Positions 43,673 through 56,124 are shown, counted from the stretch's first letter. The stretch: 64,000 nucleotides of DNA from Hibiscus mutabilis (GCA_019671005.1 CM033718.1:24680014-24744013); one strand, 5' to 3'. The notes: a model not told the origin generated them from the letters alone. Numbers and translations: made by a program.

Positions 43673-45778
43673 CTACACCATTCGGGCAGCATCACGTAGT
43701 CTTCCTTGCCAATAATTGTCTCCTTCGGCTGCAGCTTCTTCAAATACTCTGATTCTTTCCCTATAGTCTTGAACAGTTGCTTCAAGCGACTCAATCTGGG
43801 CTCGCAACGTGCCAACTTCACGCTCCTTTTCTTGTAGTTCGATGAAGCTATTCCTCTGACGGTAAGTCTGAAATGAGTGTTCTAGTTCTGCCAACCTTCC
43901 CTCTAACTCGACATTCTGACTTTGGCTCTAATTCAGGCTTTGGATGGTGTCGTCGTACAATCTTTGCATCTCTAACAGTCTATTCCTGCTACACATGGAC
44001 CTCATTTTCCAAGCGGCGATGTTCTCTCTTTCGTAGCTGACTGCGTGTTTTCCCTTACTGATCTCATGCCTAGTTCTTTCCTTCTATTGATCGATGGCCT
44101 CCTTGAAAAATTGCCTTTCTTCCTCGGTAGCTAACCTGCAGCTTTCTATCTCTTTCTCGATCGCTTGCTTGCCGATCTCTCGTTCTTCTTCTACCAAACG
44201 AATACCATTTACCCTTTCCTTTTCCACAGCTATGAACTGACTTCGGCTGGCCTTCTGTACTTTTGCTTGGAGTATGAGGGTATCCTTCTGGTAAAGAGCG
44301 TTCTTCTCGCTCAAATCCACATTCCATTTCTTCAATTGCCTGATGATCTCATCCCGCTCGTTGACCTCTAAACTCATTTTATAAAGCTCACCCGCATGCT
44401 GAGTCTGTTGGGTTTCCATCTTCCTCTTGATTTCTTCGAGTTCATTTCGTAAAATATCAGCTTCAGACGATACTACTCTAGTAAACTCCTCAAGTGACAC
44501 GACTGATCCCTGATCGGGTTCTGGAGACTTATCGTTAATCCTTAAGCGCCTCCAAAGATCATAGTCAAGGGTGGTCATACGCTCGGTGTCTCCTTCCACT
44601 CTGATATGGTAACAATGGTCCCAAGCCCTCATGATAGTCTGAACTTTTTCCTTGAACTCACATTTGAAAGTAAATTCACTTTGGCTCAATCCGGCGGTAT
44701 TGGGAACAAATTGTCATGATCCAAACAGTCGGGACACCAGAAGCGGAGCACAAGCAATCCCACCATGCAGCCCCAACATCATCAACCAGTCGTAATCACC
44801 ACAACTGTACAAGAAGTAATTAACTATACCGAAGCCACGGAACCCTCTATACTATGTCTTCATCTTGAATGTTCCTGAAGAAACTGGACCATTTCTTCCT
44901 CTTCAATTCTTCTCGCCACTCTTTCGCTAATTATTCCTGTAAGGGCGAAAAGCCTTGAAAGGATATCACCGGTAGGACCCTTGTCGGTGTCTTCCACATG
45001 TGACTCTGAATCCATATCTGTAACAGCTGTGCACATCCTCGAAAACGTCATTCTTTGTACCTCCGACTGACATTTAAAGAAATGAAGGTCTTGGCCAAGA
45101 TCGCTGGTACTGGGTTCGCCCTCTGTTTCATACGCTCAAACAGATCTAGAATGGCTACATCAATGTTTCCAAGAGTTCTCGGAAAGATTACCAAACCATA
45201 TATTCCCAAGGCAAATAGGTATATTTTCTTCCCCTCGTCTGAATGTGCGGGTATGATGTCTCGAATACTCTCCCATGCAAAGACTATACTTTCTCCTCGA
45301 AGTCGAATTAGGCCATTAACCCAATTATCACTCATCCCGGCAAAGGTTTTGAGCTTCGAAGTGTAATTCTGATTCCTTGGAGGCTTTGCATAGATCCAAT
45401 ATTCCTGAAGGTTCTTCTGATTAAGTAAGGCAGTGTATTCTTCTACTGTAAGCATCATGTCCTGTCCATTGAAGGTGAAGCAGCAAAAGGCAGGATTCTA
45501 GAATTGAAAAATAGCTCGGAGTAGGGGATGGTTGACTCGAACTTATAACAGCTGTGCAATGGCACCATAACTATCACAGAACATGTCTTGTAGTCTTTGG
45601 TCCCATCCTTCCCAGATGCTTTGAAGATCCCATAAGTTGTTCTGTTGAAGACTCACGTAGGTGTAGCCTGCTACTATGCGCTCGCTCGGCAAACTGTCCT
45701 CTTGGGCCTTCTGATTGACCTTTGATCAATGCCTGACTGACAAGTTAAGCTCTTCTTTCCTAAGATACCTTTTTTCCA
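43673..45778 (-). pseudogene. Ogre-1 ORF1: unknown-function domain plus coiled coil
   Basis: ORF1 lies upstream of gag, as in Ogre elements. The N-terminal half (44860-45778; start MEKRYLRKEELNLSVRH) holds LWDLQSIWEGWDQRL, MMLTVEEYTALL, IYGLVIFPRTLG and NPVPAILAKTF, the pattern of the plant domain catalogued as DUF7745. Ogre-2 has the same blocks. The middle of the domain is lost around 44690-44860. The second half (43673-44689) is a long charged coiled coil rich in Glu, Lys, Arg and Gln. Function is not known. Its constant place and coiled coil suggest a structural or RNA/particle-associated role, which is inference. Stops and frameshifts are present. Confidence 0.75.
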
Positions 45779-46440
45779 TGGTGAAAGACTTTCTGATCGG
45801 GTAAACCACTTGATCCAGTACCTTTATGTAATGCAAATGCAATAATGTATGCAAAAAAAGCAAAAGAAAAAAAGAAAACAAGTCAGTACCATATAAGAAT
45901 AATAAATACATAAATAAAAGGACAAATTAAATAAGCTAAACAAACAAAATAACCCTATTTATCCCGTCTAAAACACCTAAGGTTATCTGCATGGCTCTAA
46001 AGGGGTGGGTTTCTATATGTTCTCTACATGCAGTGTTGGTGCTAAGAGGTACCCGAATTGTCCTTGCTGTCTTCTAGTAAGAGTAGCAAGGCCCTCGATC
46101 ATCACCCATTATAGGCTCCTTTCAATCGGGTTCAATTCAGGGGGACCCATTCGCTTATGCCTGCATGAAGGAACGATATCCTTACGAATGCATAAGGTAC
46201 TCGAGCCCCGAAGGTACTTGCTAGGCCTACACGGGAGAATGATATCTCCACGAAAGCATTAGCGTTCTCCCCCACTTAAAAAAATGGGTTTATATGCCAT
46301 ATTTTAAATGCGTCAAAATAAACGCGCAATTACAACCGAATATTAATTTAATAGTCACTTTAATCTGGAATTTCTAATATTAATAAAGCGGTAATTATTT
46401 AAAAAACTAGACTCACTTTATTTTGTTTGAAAAAAAAAAT
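45779..46440 (-). other. Ogre-1 5' leader
   Basis: No gene is present. At about 46150-46270 two similar ~55-bp modules each contain GATATC and short inverted arms, such as CCTTA...TAAGG and GAGAATG...CGTTCTC. An A-rich run follows the PBS. Confidence 0.5.
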
Positions 46441-46459
46441 GTCCCCAACGGAGTCGTCA
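46441..46459 (-). other. Primer binding site of Ogre-1
   Basis: On the minus strand TGACGACTCCGTTGGGGAC starts two bases after the 5' LTR. It differs by two transitions from the TGGCGACTCCGCTGGGGAC type used by plant Tat/Ogre elements, where the primer is usually given as a tRNA-Arg. Confidence 0.75.
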
Positions 46460-46461
46460 TC

Positions 46462-49400
46462 TGTAGCGATGTCCCTTACGCTAAAAAAGTATTTTTGAAG
46501 TATTTGTTGTCTTTCGGATATAGAAATGTTTATTCCGTGAGGGTTTTAAAAAACCGCGTTTTATTTAGAAATTGGAGTCGCCACCGGCCACTTAGGTAGG
46601 CCGGACACCATAAAACCAGAGATTTGAAAACTGAGGGTTCGGGAGTCGGTTATGGATGGGGAAGGATTAGCACCCCCACACCGCCCAAAATTGGTACTTT
46701 AATAATTACCATTTTATTAAAATTAAACTTTCCGGATTAAAGTGACGATTTGATTAACATTTGGTTATAAGTGCGAGTAGATTTTAAAGGCCATGTTATC
46801 TGAGAGCAAATGCCCAACCACTATCACTACGCCTGATACTGGCCCCGTTTGCACTCGGATAAAAGGGCACCGCATTGACAATTTATATATATCTCTTATA
46901 CAATCTTAGCAAATAATTTTAAAACATACGTATACATCATATGGTTTTAAAACGTACGCGAAACATTACAAAATTAAACAATACTAATAAAACGTGAGCA
47001 GGAAAAAAAGAATAAAGCTTTTAAATAAGGAAAAAAACCTATCATGCTTAAACATGTTAAAGTAATCAACAACTATATCACATACGTGACATGGATAATG
47101 TACAATATTAAACTAACGGACTAAGGCAACAAACCTAGACATGATACTAGAATCAAAAGCATCAAATACAAACTAAATCCTAGACACTACAATTTTACAC
47201 GAAACTAAATCAGACATGTAATAAAGTACTTAACTTCTTATCATGCTTCAAGACCAAACAAACACATAAATAACAAACTTATGTACATAGAAACATGGCA
47301 TAAGTATAACATGATAACCGAACTGAAACATAATATTTAAACGAACATATATGCATCATACGGTTGGACAAATTAAAACAACAAAACAACAACCCCAAAA
47401 ACAAAAACAAATATGACATGAAAACTTATATTAAGGTGATGAATAAAATAAATATGACATAAAACCATAAAATAACAAAAACAAGAGACATAATTGATTA
47501 CAACAGATGACTAAAATGCAATAAAATGAAACAGAAGTGACAGAAAATGGAGCAGTAAAGACATGATTTAGGGACGAAATTATAAACCAGACGAGACTTA
47601 AAAGGACTAAACATGTAAATAGACCAAGGGGCGAGCTCGGAGTGAAAATTTAAAAAATGCGGTGGGACTAGGGGGTAATTTCACCATTTAAAAAAACTGA
47701 TTTCAGTTTATTTGAGGACCAAATTGAAACATTTTCAAAAAGTAGGGGGACTGGGGTTGCAAATATCCTATGCGGCGAGACAGAAATGAAAATAATGAAA
47801 ACGCTGAGGGATTTACAACGCAATTTCACCATTTTAAAAAATAAAACACTTATAAAACACCCTCATCTGGCCCAAAATCAGACTTTTCCCCATTTTTTTA
47901 AAACCCATTCTTTATAAAACACACAACCCTCATTTTTCTCTCAAAACCAAACCCCAAACCTTTGATAAACCCAAAAACCATCAGCCAACCGCCATCTCCT
48001 CCACCGCCAACCGTCGCTAGTCGGCGTCAGCGAACCTAAAAAACCACCAAAACAACCCTTGCTTCAACCAAAACTCGAATCCCAACTTGGATTCAAAGAA
48101 AAGACTCACTTTTTTCCTAGATCTAAGAAAATACGAGAGCGAAAAGCATATTTTTCTTTAAAAAAACGAGACCAAAAGGAATCTCTCCCCCTTTTCAGTT
48201 CACCTTGTTCAGTTTTGGAAACTGATGCGGCTTATCACTGGCGAGGGGAGACCCACTGAAGGCGAGGGTAAAGAGCCTCTCAACTCCTCTCTCTTTTTTA
48301 TGTTATCTCTAAAGTATATACATGCATGCAACACTAAAGACGAATAGATACCTTTGTTTTTTTGTGTGTTCGAAAGATGAACAAGAGGATGGGATCTCTT
48401 TTTTTTGTATTTCTGAAAAACTAATACAACTGGTTACCTCCTTTTTTTTCTTACAACCTTTCATACATATATCTTCTCTGTTCGTTTCTGGTAGAAAGTA
48501 ATATAAAGATACATAATATTTTTTTGGATTTGAAATGATATTGACATAACTTGTGTTTCTTGTGTTTTCTGATGTATCTGAGTACAGGGGTTGGGGTTGG
48601 TGGTGCGGCAGAGGCATGGTGGAGGTGATCTCTTGGCAGACGCATCCCTGGCCGTTGGATCAGATCTGATCCAATGGCTACGATTGCTCGAATATCAGAC
48701 GGCTGCGATGAGGCATTGGAAATGATGTAGTGGTCCGAGATCGTGCCACATGGCCTGGAGAAGATGGCCAGCCTTGCACGTGTCTCACACGCACGAGTAG
48801 AGAACCCAACAGCCCGTGTGTGGGCTTCACGCGGCAGATGATGGGCCTTTATGCTTCAACCATGGCCGTTGGATCTAGATCTGATCCAACGGCCCTCATG
48901 CAGCTGCGCAAGATAAAATGAGGGCACCAGAGTTTCATTATCTGATATGGGTAGGGTTTCTTAGGATGTAGGCTGGCTAGTTCGGGCCTGATGTAAAAAA
49001 ATTGGGTTTTAATGGACTGGATATTTAATTAATTTTTGGGTTTTGATACTTTATCCATTTTATAATAATAATACTACTACTAATAATAATAATACGTATA
49101 TATATATATATATATACATACATGGAAGCGCACGCGTACATGGACACACATACGTATATAGCATACATATACATACTTACGTACACATACATACAATTAT
49201 GTCAAAACACATTCGCATACGACCACACATAATAATACATACAATTCATGCAATACTCATTCGTATACATAATAATAAGGACTTTAATAATACACATATG
49301 CAAACATATATAAACATGCACATAATAATTACTAAGGCATACATAACATATCACACACACTTTGCGTACATTAATCATACGTACAATATATTACGTATAC

Positions 49401-49480
49401 ATGCAACAGTACTATGTAAATTATTAAACTAACGTAGATTAACGAGATGTTTATACACCGGATAAAAATGGGTGATTACA
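46462..49480 (-). repeat. 5' LTR of Ogre-1 (right copy, 3019 bp)
   Basis: On the element strand it runs from TGTAATCACCC (49480 downward) to GGGACATCGCTACA (46462). It differs from the left copy by scattered transitions and by lengths of (AAT)n and (TA)n microsatellites near 49065-49115. TSD ACAAA follows at 49481. Confidence 0.93.
48650..48894. repeat. Two long palindromes in the Ogre-1 5' LTR
   Basis: GCCGTTGGATCAGATCTGATCCAATGGC-type palindrome at 48651-48678, and GGCCGTTGGATC / GATCCAACGGCC arms at 48864-48894. These are the same two structures as in the left LTR. Confidence 0.85.
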
Positions 49481-49485
49481 ACAAA

Positions 49486-50880
49486 GATGGTTTTACTTGA
49501 AACTTGGCCAACAAGCCTCCATCCTGCGTCACACTTAACTGGGAAAACATCGCCCTTAACTCCACCGCGACCTTCCTACTCAAAGCATTAGCCACAACAT
49601 TAGCCTTTCCAGGATGATACTCATTTGTCAAGTTATAATCCTTACGCAACTCTAACCATCTACGTTGTCTAAGATTCAAATCCTATTGTGTCATTAAATA
49701 TTTCAAACTCTTATGATCCGTGTACACAACACACTTCTCACCATAGAGATAGTGCCACAACTGCGACAAGCTCAAGATCATGCGTAGGATAATTGTGCCC
49801 ATGCACCTTCAATTGTCTAGATGCATAAGCCACAACTTTTCCTCCTTGCATCAACATACAACCTAACGCTACATATGATGCATCACTATAAACAACAAAC
49901 TCTACACCCGACTCAGGTTGAATCAAGATTGGAGCTTACATCAAAGCCTCCTTCAACTTTTCAAAAGCCCGCTGTCTATCCTCTACCCACTCGAAACGGA
50001 CATTCTTCTGCAACAACTTGGTTAAAGGAGCAGTAATTTGTGAAAAACCATTCGCAAACCGATGATAATAACCAGCCAACCCAAGAAAACTACAAACCTC
50101 TAACACGAACTTAGGTGGCTTCCAACCTATCACCGCCTCAATCTGGTGTGGTTAACCCAAATTCCTTCGGCTAACACAACATGCCCAAGAAAAACAACCT
50201 CCCTAAGACAAAACTCACACTTGCTTAACTTGGCATACAACTGATTATCCAACAATGCCTGAAGCACAATCCGTAAGTGTCTATCATGATCCTCCTAAAT
50301 ACGAGAGTACACAAGAATATCATCAATAAACAAAACAACGAACTGGTCCAAAAACTCATAGAATACTCGATTCATCATATCCATGAACACAGTCAGTGCA
50401 TTGGTCAAACCAAACAACATCACCAAAAACTCATAATGCCCATACCTCATACGAAAGGCAGTCTTAGTCTCATCCACATCCTTTACTTTTCAACTGATAA
50501 TACCAGACCTCAAATCAATCTTAGAGAACATAGAAGCACCTCTAAACTGATCAAATAAATCATCAATTTGAGATAAATGATACTTATTCTTAATCGTCAA
50601 CTTGTTTAATTGCTGATAATCGATGCACATCCGTATCGTGTCATCCCTCTTTTTCACAAACAACACCGACGTACCCCACGATGAAACACTAGGCCTAATA
50701 AACCCTCAATCAAGCAACTCTTAAAGTTACATCTTTAACTCCTTCGGTGCCATGCGGTAAGTAGCAATAGACACCGGGGTTGTATCCGCATACAACTCAA
50801 TGGCAAACTCTGCTTCCCTATCTGGTGGCATACCCGACAACTCCTATAGAAAAACACCCGAAAACTAACATACCGTGCGA
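49486..50880 (-). pseudogene. Chromovirus reverse transcriptase and RNase H
   Basis: RT (about 49936-50880) retains TAFRMRYGHYEFLVMLFGLT and FVVLFIDDILVYS, whose Asp-Asp pair is the catalytic site, then ICSFLGLAGYYHRFANGFS-like thumb sequence. RNase H at 49486-49926 has FVVYSDASYVALGCML and NYPTHDLELVAVV. Its late motif reads VVANALSRK, where an Asp normally stands before ALSR. The FQVKPSLL end continues, after the Ogre-1 insertion, at 33132. Several in-frame stops separate the blocks. Confidence 0.85.
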
Positions 50881-51413
50881 ATGTCCTAAACGCGCACCTC
50901 TTTTGATCCTGAATTCATAACGTAAGCTAAAAATGCCTGACATCCAGAATCCATCAAACGACTCGCTTCTAGAGCTGAAACAACATTAGACAAGAACTTA
51001 GCATTTTCACCCACAACAACCAATTCGTAATCATCAAGTTTCAAGGAAACTCGCTTGGTTTCAATGTCAACCACAGCTTTACGCTCAAACAACCAATACA
51101 TGCCCAAGATTACATCAAAACTGTGAAATGACAACTCCATCAAATCAACAACAAACACATGACCTTGAACCGTCAAAGGATATGTCCTAAACAACCTTCT
51201 TGCAACAATCGTCTCTCTAAAACAACTAGTTACTTTTATACCCACATCTAACACTTTTGTGTGTATATTAAGCAAATGCGCATGTTCACGCAAGATATAT
51301 GAATGTGTAGAACCAGAATCAACCAAAGAAAAAAATAGTAGAGATTGCAATGTAAATGTACCTTCAATCATGTTAGTGTCATTGCGTCCCTCGCTATGTG
51401 CATACACCCTCAC
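50881..51413 (-). pseudogene. Chromovirus aspartic protease
   Basis: An open stretch has FFSLVDSGSTHSYI, with catalytic Asp-Ser-Gly (about 51290-51330), and FDVILGMYWL near the C-terminus (51070-51120). It lies between the gag zinc knuckles and RT as expected for Ty3/gypsy. Confidence 0.85.
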
Positions 51414-52362
51414 AAGACCACCACCCTCTGGTTAGATAGCAACGGTATAAGCCACCATCCTTGGACCCTCGTACCTTTGCTGAAACTACCCTCAACCACG
51501 ACCATGACCTCTCTGTGGTATAACCGCAGGTGCCCTGGCTTATCCACCTGCCAATAATGGACAATCAAATCTCAAGTGATCGTTCGATCCATAATTCCAA
51601 TAAGAGTTAGGAATAACATGCGTAGGATCCTGTCCTTCACGAGCCAAACGTGGACAGTCTAGCCTCATATGGTTACGCGATCTATAAACCCAACATGTAT
51701 TATGTGCTACTCTAGCCTGGGTACCCTGACTCTATGATCCTTTTCCAGCATTACCTCCATTACATCTCAAATCAGGGTGATACCTCTTATCACGATACTT
51801 CTTAAACTGACCACCACCAGATCCAAAATCTGTAATGCTCTTGCCCGAGCCAGAACCTCACACACGAACTGATAAACCCAAGTTTTGCTCAATATCCTTC
51901 TCTCGTATAACCGATACATCGAAATTGGTGTAGTCAGAAGCTAACATATATGTCTTAACATCCTGTACCAATCCGTAATGGAATCGATCACAGCGATGCC
52001 TCTCATCGGGTACTAGTTTAGAAGCATACTAGCCCAACCGAAAAAATTATACTTCATACCCTGCCACGGTCATACTACCCTGATCCAAGGCCATGAACTC
52101 GCATTTCTTCTCATCCAAGTATCTAACTCCTAGATACTTCTTCTTAAAGACAGTTCAAAAGAACTCCCAAGTCACATCCCCGGGTTCTATGCCCACAGTC
52201 ACAGTAGTTCGCCAACTATAGGCATCTCCCTACAATAAGGATACAACACATCCTAGCTTACGGGCATTATTGCACCCAATTTGTTCCAAAATCCGATCGG
52301 TACTGGCAAACCACTCCTTGAATGCCTTAGGTACCAACCCTCGTGCAATCACTAATTTTGTC
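51414..52362 (-). pseudogene. Chromovirus gag with decayed zinc knuckles
   Basis: Capsid-like blocks AFKEWFASTDRILEQIGCNN (~52270-52335), GDAYSWRTTVTVGIEPGDV (~52165-52220), FFKKKYL-type and LVPDERHRCDRFHYGL (~51965-52015) are in the Tekay/Del pattern. Two CCHC-like knuckles lie near 51575-51620 and 51660-51705. In the second the pattern C-x2-Y-x4-H-x4-C shows Cys replaced by Tyr, and the first has lost two Cys the same way (TGT to TAT). The N-terminus is cut by Ogre-2. Confidence 0.78.
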
Positions 52363-55300
52363 TGGGGTTCACCCATTTTTATTCTTGCATTAATGGGCAT
52401 ATATATATGTTACTACTATCTAAACAAAAAGATTATGGGCTTTGTTTACTTTGTTTTCATTAAAACCCAAAAACACCAAAAAGTGCTACAAGCATTATTT
52501 ATTAAGTGTTAATAGTCTAATATTATACTAGTATTATATATGGATGTGTTGCTATATTATTATCATATTATTGGTATGCTATGTCATTTAAAACCCAAAA
52601 AATTATTATTGTTATATTCTATTACGTTATCCTATTGGAAAATATGTGTATATATTATTAGTATATTATATTTATGTTATCATGTTATTATCATATTTAT
52701 TATTATATTATCTTATATTATGTTATTATAATTAAATCGAAAAATACAAATATATATATATACACATAATGTTACTTCAATAAAAGCCCAACTTGTATAA
52801 ATAAATTAGCCCATATATATATATATATATTATAAAGTCCATTTACATTTAAAAAAACCCAAAATATTATTACACTTTTTTTACATTTAGGACCCTTAGG
52901 GCCCATAGATAACTAAATCCTAAATTACCTAATCTGATAACCCTTCTTTTTATCCCTGCGCGGCCAAATTCGGGCCGTTAGATCATGCTATTGATCTAAT
53001 GGTCCAGATACAACCAAGGAACATTCCAGATTCTGCAAGCGCCCCACGCGTGACTTTACAGCTCCCCCACGCGCGCGTGCATGTCACGCCCTGTGATTGC
53101 GCCCGTTTAGCTTCCAGTACGCACCTACGCATCGTTTGAGCCCATTTAGTTTCCACGTCGACCTTTCATCTCTGGTGCCACATCACCGTTGTACCTCTAT
53201 GACAACAGCCACACTAGTAACCAGGGCTGGTCCCCTCCTCTCTCGTCACATGCAAACAAATGAAAGAATATTAGAATAAGAGCAGTATATCCTAACAACA
53301 TTTTAGAGATTTTCAGACGAATGCAAACAAATAATAGCAACAACCAATAGCAATTTTTGTTTTTATTTTCATGTAAACACGAAAATACATGTAATATTCG
53401 GTTATATAAACAAAATCCCAACAGTTGTAAAACCCTAAGCATCATTGGGGGAAATTTCCAGAGAGCAATACAAACACAGCTAAGGTATATCCTTATTCTT
53501 TAGATTAAAGTATTGTATGCATAAGTAGGATTTAGGGTTTCATTTTTACCTCTGAAGTGTAGTCTTTTCAGCTTTCCTCGCCCCTTCGTCTGCCGGTGAT
53601 AAGCCCCTTAGTTCCTTTCGGGGATGAATGAGGTGAATCGGTAAGAGTAGGGGACGGTGGAAATCCTATTTGAGTCTCGGTTTCTTTTAAGTTCTAAAGG
53701 GAGGGGGCTTGTTTCCAAAAAAAGAGAAGGTTAGATCAAGCTTTGGTTAAAAAATGAGGTTTTCATAGTCTTTTTGGGTTACCAACGCCGGTGGGCGGTA
53801 GTCGGTGCGGCAGAGAGGCTATCAGGTTCTGGAAACCGAGATGGTTCATGGGCTTGTTGGATGGTTTCTGAGTTTGGGGATGAACACACGGTGGTGTTCA
53901 TCCTCGCTTTGGAGAGAAAAAAGAGGGGCGGGAGAGTTTTTTTAGTTATAAAGTTTTTTTGTTATAAAAAAATATGTTTTATATCCGAGCCATTTTAAAA
54001 ATGGGGTAATACCTCCGCCCCAGCTTAATAACGCATGCGGTCCTTCCGCATGGGCAAATCGCCGTTTTAGTCCCTCTGTGTGGGATAATCACGAGCCCAA
54101 GCCATTCCACCTTTGTAAATTATACCCCGGGTCCCTAGACTATTCAAAGGCTTTTCAATTTCGCCCACTTTTCCCCTTTTGATTTGGCCCTCAAATTTTG
54201 TTTTCTGTTAATTTAGTCATTTTTTCAGTGTTTAATTTAAATCTTTCATTGTTATTTCCATTAATTTTTAGCTTTATTTTCTTAATGTTATATCATGTTA
54301 TTTGGATATAATGTGAATTTGTTGTTTTTTTCTTAATTGTGGGTGTTTAATATATTAGTGTTACTTAATATATAGTTTTATTTAGTATACAATGTATAGT
54401 CCTTTTTTAAAACATATATATAATATATAGGTTTTTAATACAACAAATATGTAGTTTTTTTTTTCTTCTAATAGATATAACATATAATTTTTCTTAACGT
54501 ATGTATTCAATACATAATTTTCATATGATGTGATATATGTTTTATATAATATATATTTCTTGTAATTTATGTTTTTTTTATAAAATATATGTTATAATAT
54601 ATAATTTATAGTTTTTAGATAATATATTATATTACATAGTTTCATAACATATAGTTTTTTTTAAAAAAAGGTATATAGTAAATAATTGTATATAATATAG
54701 TATGCAATTAATGTATATCTTCTTAAAAGTAAATATATGTAGTTTTTCATTTGGGTTTAGTTTAGATTTTTGGGCCCTTTTGTGTTTGGGCTTAGGGTTA
54801 GCTTTAGCTTAGTAGGCATTGGGCTTTGCTTTGTTTTGGGCTTTAGGCTTATTAGGTTAGGCTTTAGATTAAACTAGGGTAAAATTAATTTAATTAATTT
54901 AAATCGTGTGCTCGCCTCAGAGGGGCATGATTTATAAATTAATTAAGTTAATTTAGGATTAGTTTTTTTAGAGCCTTACTTAGGTTTGGGTTCAAATTAA
55001 CTTAGTGAATTTAAATTTATCCTTGGCTTAATTTTGATAAATATTAAATTTATTAAATTAATTGAACATTTCTTAATCACTTTTGGGACAAAATTAATTG
55101 CAACTTTGGATTGACATTTAATTTAAAACTATGATTAATTGACTTGATTTATTTTAAATTGTGTTCTTGGCTTATTGGAACACTAGTTTAAAATTGATTG
55201 AATTAATTATCATGTTACAAGATAACTCATAGTTTGTTAGGGTTTTCTATCCCCTTTTCGGGGTTAATTAATTAGACTCACCTAATTAGTAACTAGATCA

Positions 55301-56121
55301 CTAATTGGATCTTCCATAACTTGGGCCTTTTAGGTTAGGGCCTTAGGTGGGCTTTTTGTGTGTTTATTTTTAAGCCTTTATTTGCCATCCATTTTATTTG
55401 TCATCATTTGTCCCATTTGGTTTACATGATAATTAACTTAAATCATAAAAATGGGGTATTCATTAATTCCGATATTTGTGTCATAACAGTCCGAGCTTAA
55501 AGGATGTTGACCAAATATTTGAATTAATCATTACCGACTCAAGGTAAAATTAAAACTTAATCAAATCATTACATCATATCTTAATTGCTTGCATCATGCA
55601 TAAAGGTGACGTGCGGGATTCACACCATAAACTAACATGGTAGTCAAGCTTATATGATGTCGGTTTAGTTTAGGGTCCGATGTATCGTCAATCTTATTAA
55701 TTGAATGCCCAATTAATTTGAACCCGCCAATTTGATAAAAACCCGTCCAATTAAAGTTAATTTTCAATTAAAGGTCGCCAAATTAAATTCCTTTCAAATT
55801 TCGACAATTTCCTTCGATTAAAAGCAACAAATATTTTGGTACCGATTTTTGGGCGTGTTGGGGGGGCTAATCCTTCCCCGCACGTAACTAACTCTCGAAC
55901 CCTTTCAAAATGAATCTTTGGTTTTTTATGGTGTCCGACCTACCTCACCCAAGTGGCTGGTGGCGACTCTAAGTTTTTTTTATCATTTTCAAAAGAAATA
56001 AAAATTTTCAAAAGTGATCCCCCTGTAAAACCAATTTTCAAATAGTGGTTTTGGGGACAACCCGTAGCACCGAACTTGTGAAACACTTATAGTTTTAAAA
56101 GATGTGAAAAAGGTCGCTACA
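52363..56121 (+). repeat. 5' LTR of Ogre-2 (about 3.76 kb)
   Basis: It ends GGTCGCTACA at 56121, three bases before the PBS. The start at 52363 (TGGGGTTCACCCATTTTTAT) is inferred by comparison with the Ogre-1 LTR start. The two LTR families share a late block (55880-55980; GTGTCCGACCTACC and the GGCTGGTGGCGACTC region) and a mid-LTR palindrome. The centre is AT-rich with TA microsatellites. Confidence 0.7.
52972..53005. repeat. Palindrome in the Ogre-2 LTR
   Basis: Arms GGGCCGTTAGATC and GATCTAATGGTCC pair with two G-T type mismatches around an 8-nt loop. The Ogre-1 LTR has GGCCGTTGGATC / GATCCAACGGCC at the matching place. Confidence 0.7.
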
Positions 56122-56124
56122 CCT

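Larger units (their letters stand above)
33133..49480 (-). mobile_element. Ogre-1: Tat/Ogre-type Ty3/gypsy retrotransposon, 16.3 kb with LTRs and TSD
   Basis: It has LTRs of 2974 bp (33133-36106) and 3019 bp (46462-49480), TSD ACAAA, and a PBS inside the right LTR. Minus-strand order: leader, ORF1 (unknown-function domain plus coiled coil), gag, protease, a deletion where RT should be, RNase H, second RNase H (aRH) fused to integrase, a long 3' region with a hairpin array, PPT. An ORF upstream of gag plus a second, archaeal-type RNase H mark the Ogre branch of the Tat lineage. RT loss makes it non-autonomous. The first ~235 bp of the two LTRs differ at about 18 positions by my reading, mostly transitions, so the insertion is not very recent. 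Confidence 0.93.
28349..52362 (-). mobile_element. Tekay/Del-type chromovirus (Ty3/gypsy), interrupted by Ogre-1 and cut by Ogre-2
   Basis: Minus-strand order: gag (51414-52362), protease, RT, RNase H (49486-51413), [Ogre-1], integrase and chromodomain-like end (31694-33132), PPT, 3' LTR (28349-31668). The frame on both sides of Ogre-1 joins after the TSD, so the two halves are one element. The integrase-to-C-terminal sequence with the HDVFHVSMLRKY block and a tail after it is typical of chromodomain-bearing Tekay/Del elements. The gag N-terminus and 5' LTR lie beyond Ogre-2, outside the window. The frame carries many in-frame stops but few frameshifts. The left flank is S2 gag. A candidate TSD half, GATTC, is at 28344-28348. 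Confidence 0.85.

Noticed and set aside
49043..49432. 129-codon frame rich in Ile, His, Thr and Tyr
   Set aside because: It lies in the Ogre-1 LTR over AT/CA microsatellite-like DNA. The other LTR copy (35825-36058) keeps only part of it, and it matches no family.
52363..52376. In-frame ATG start for chromovirus gag at about 52376
   Set aside because: The minus-strand ATG lies within the 14 bp shared with the Ogre-1 LTR start, so I read it as Ogre-2 LTR sequence that happens to be in frame and not the native gag start.
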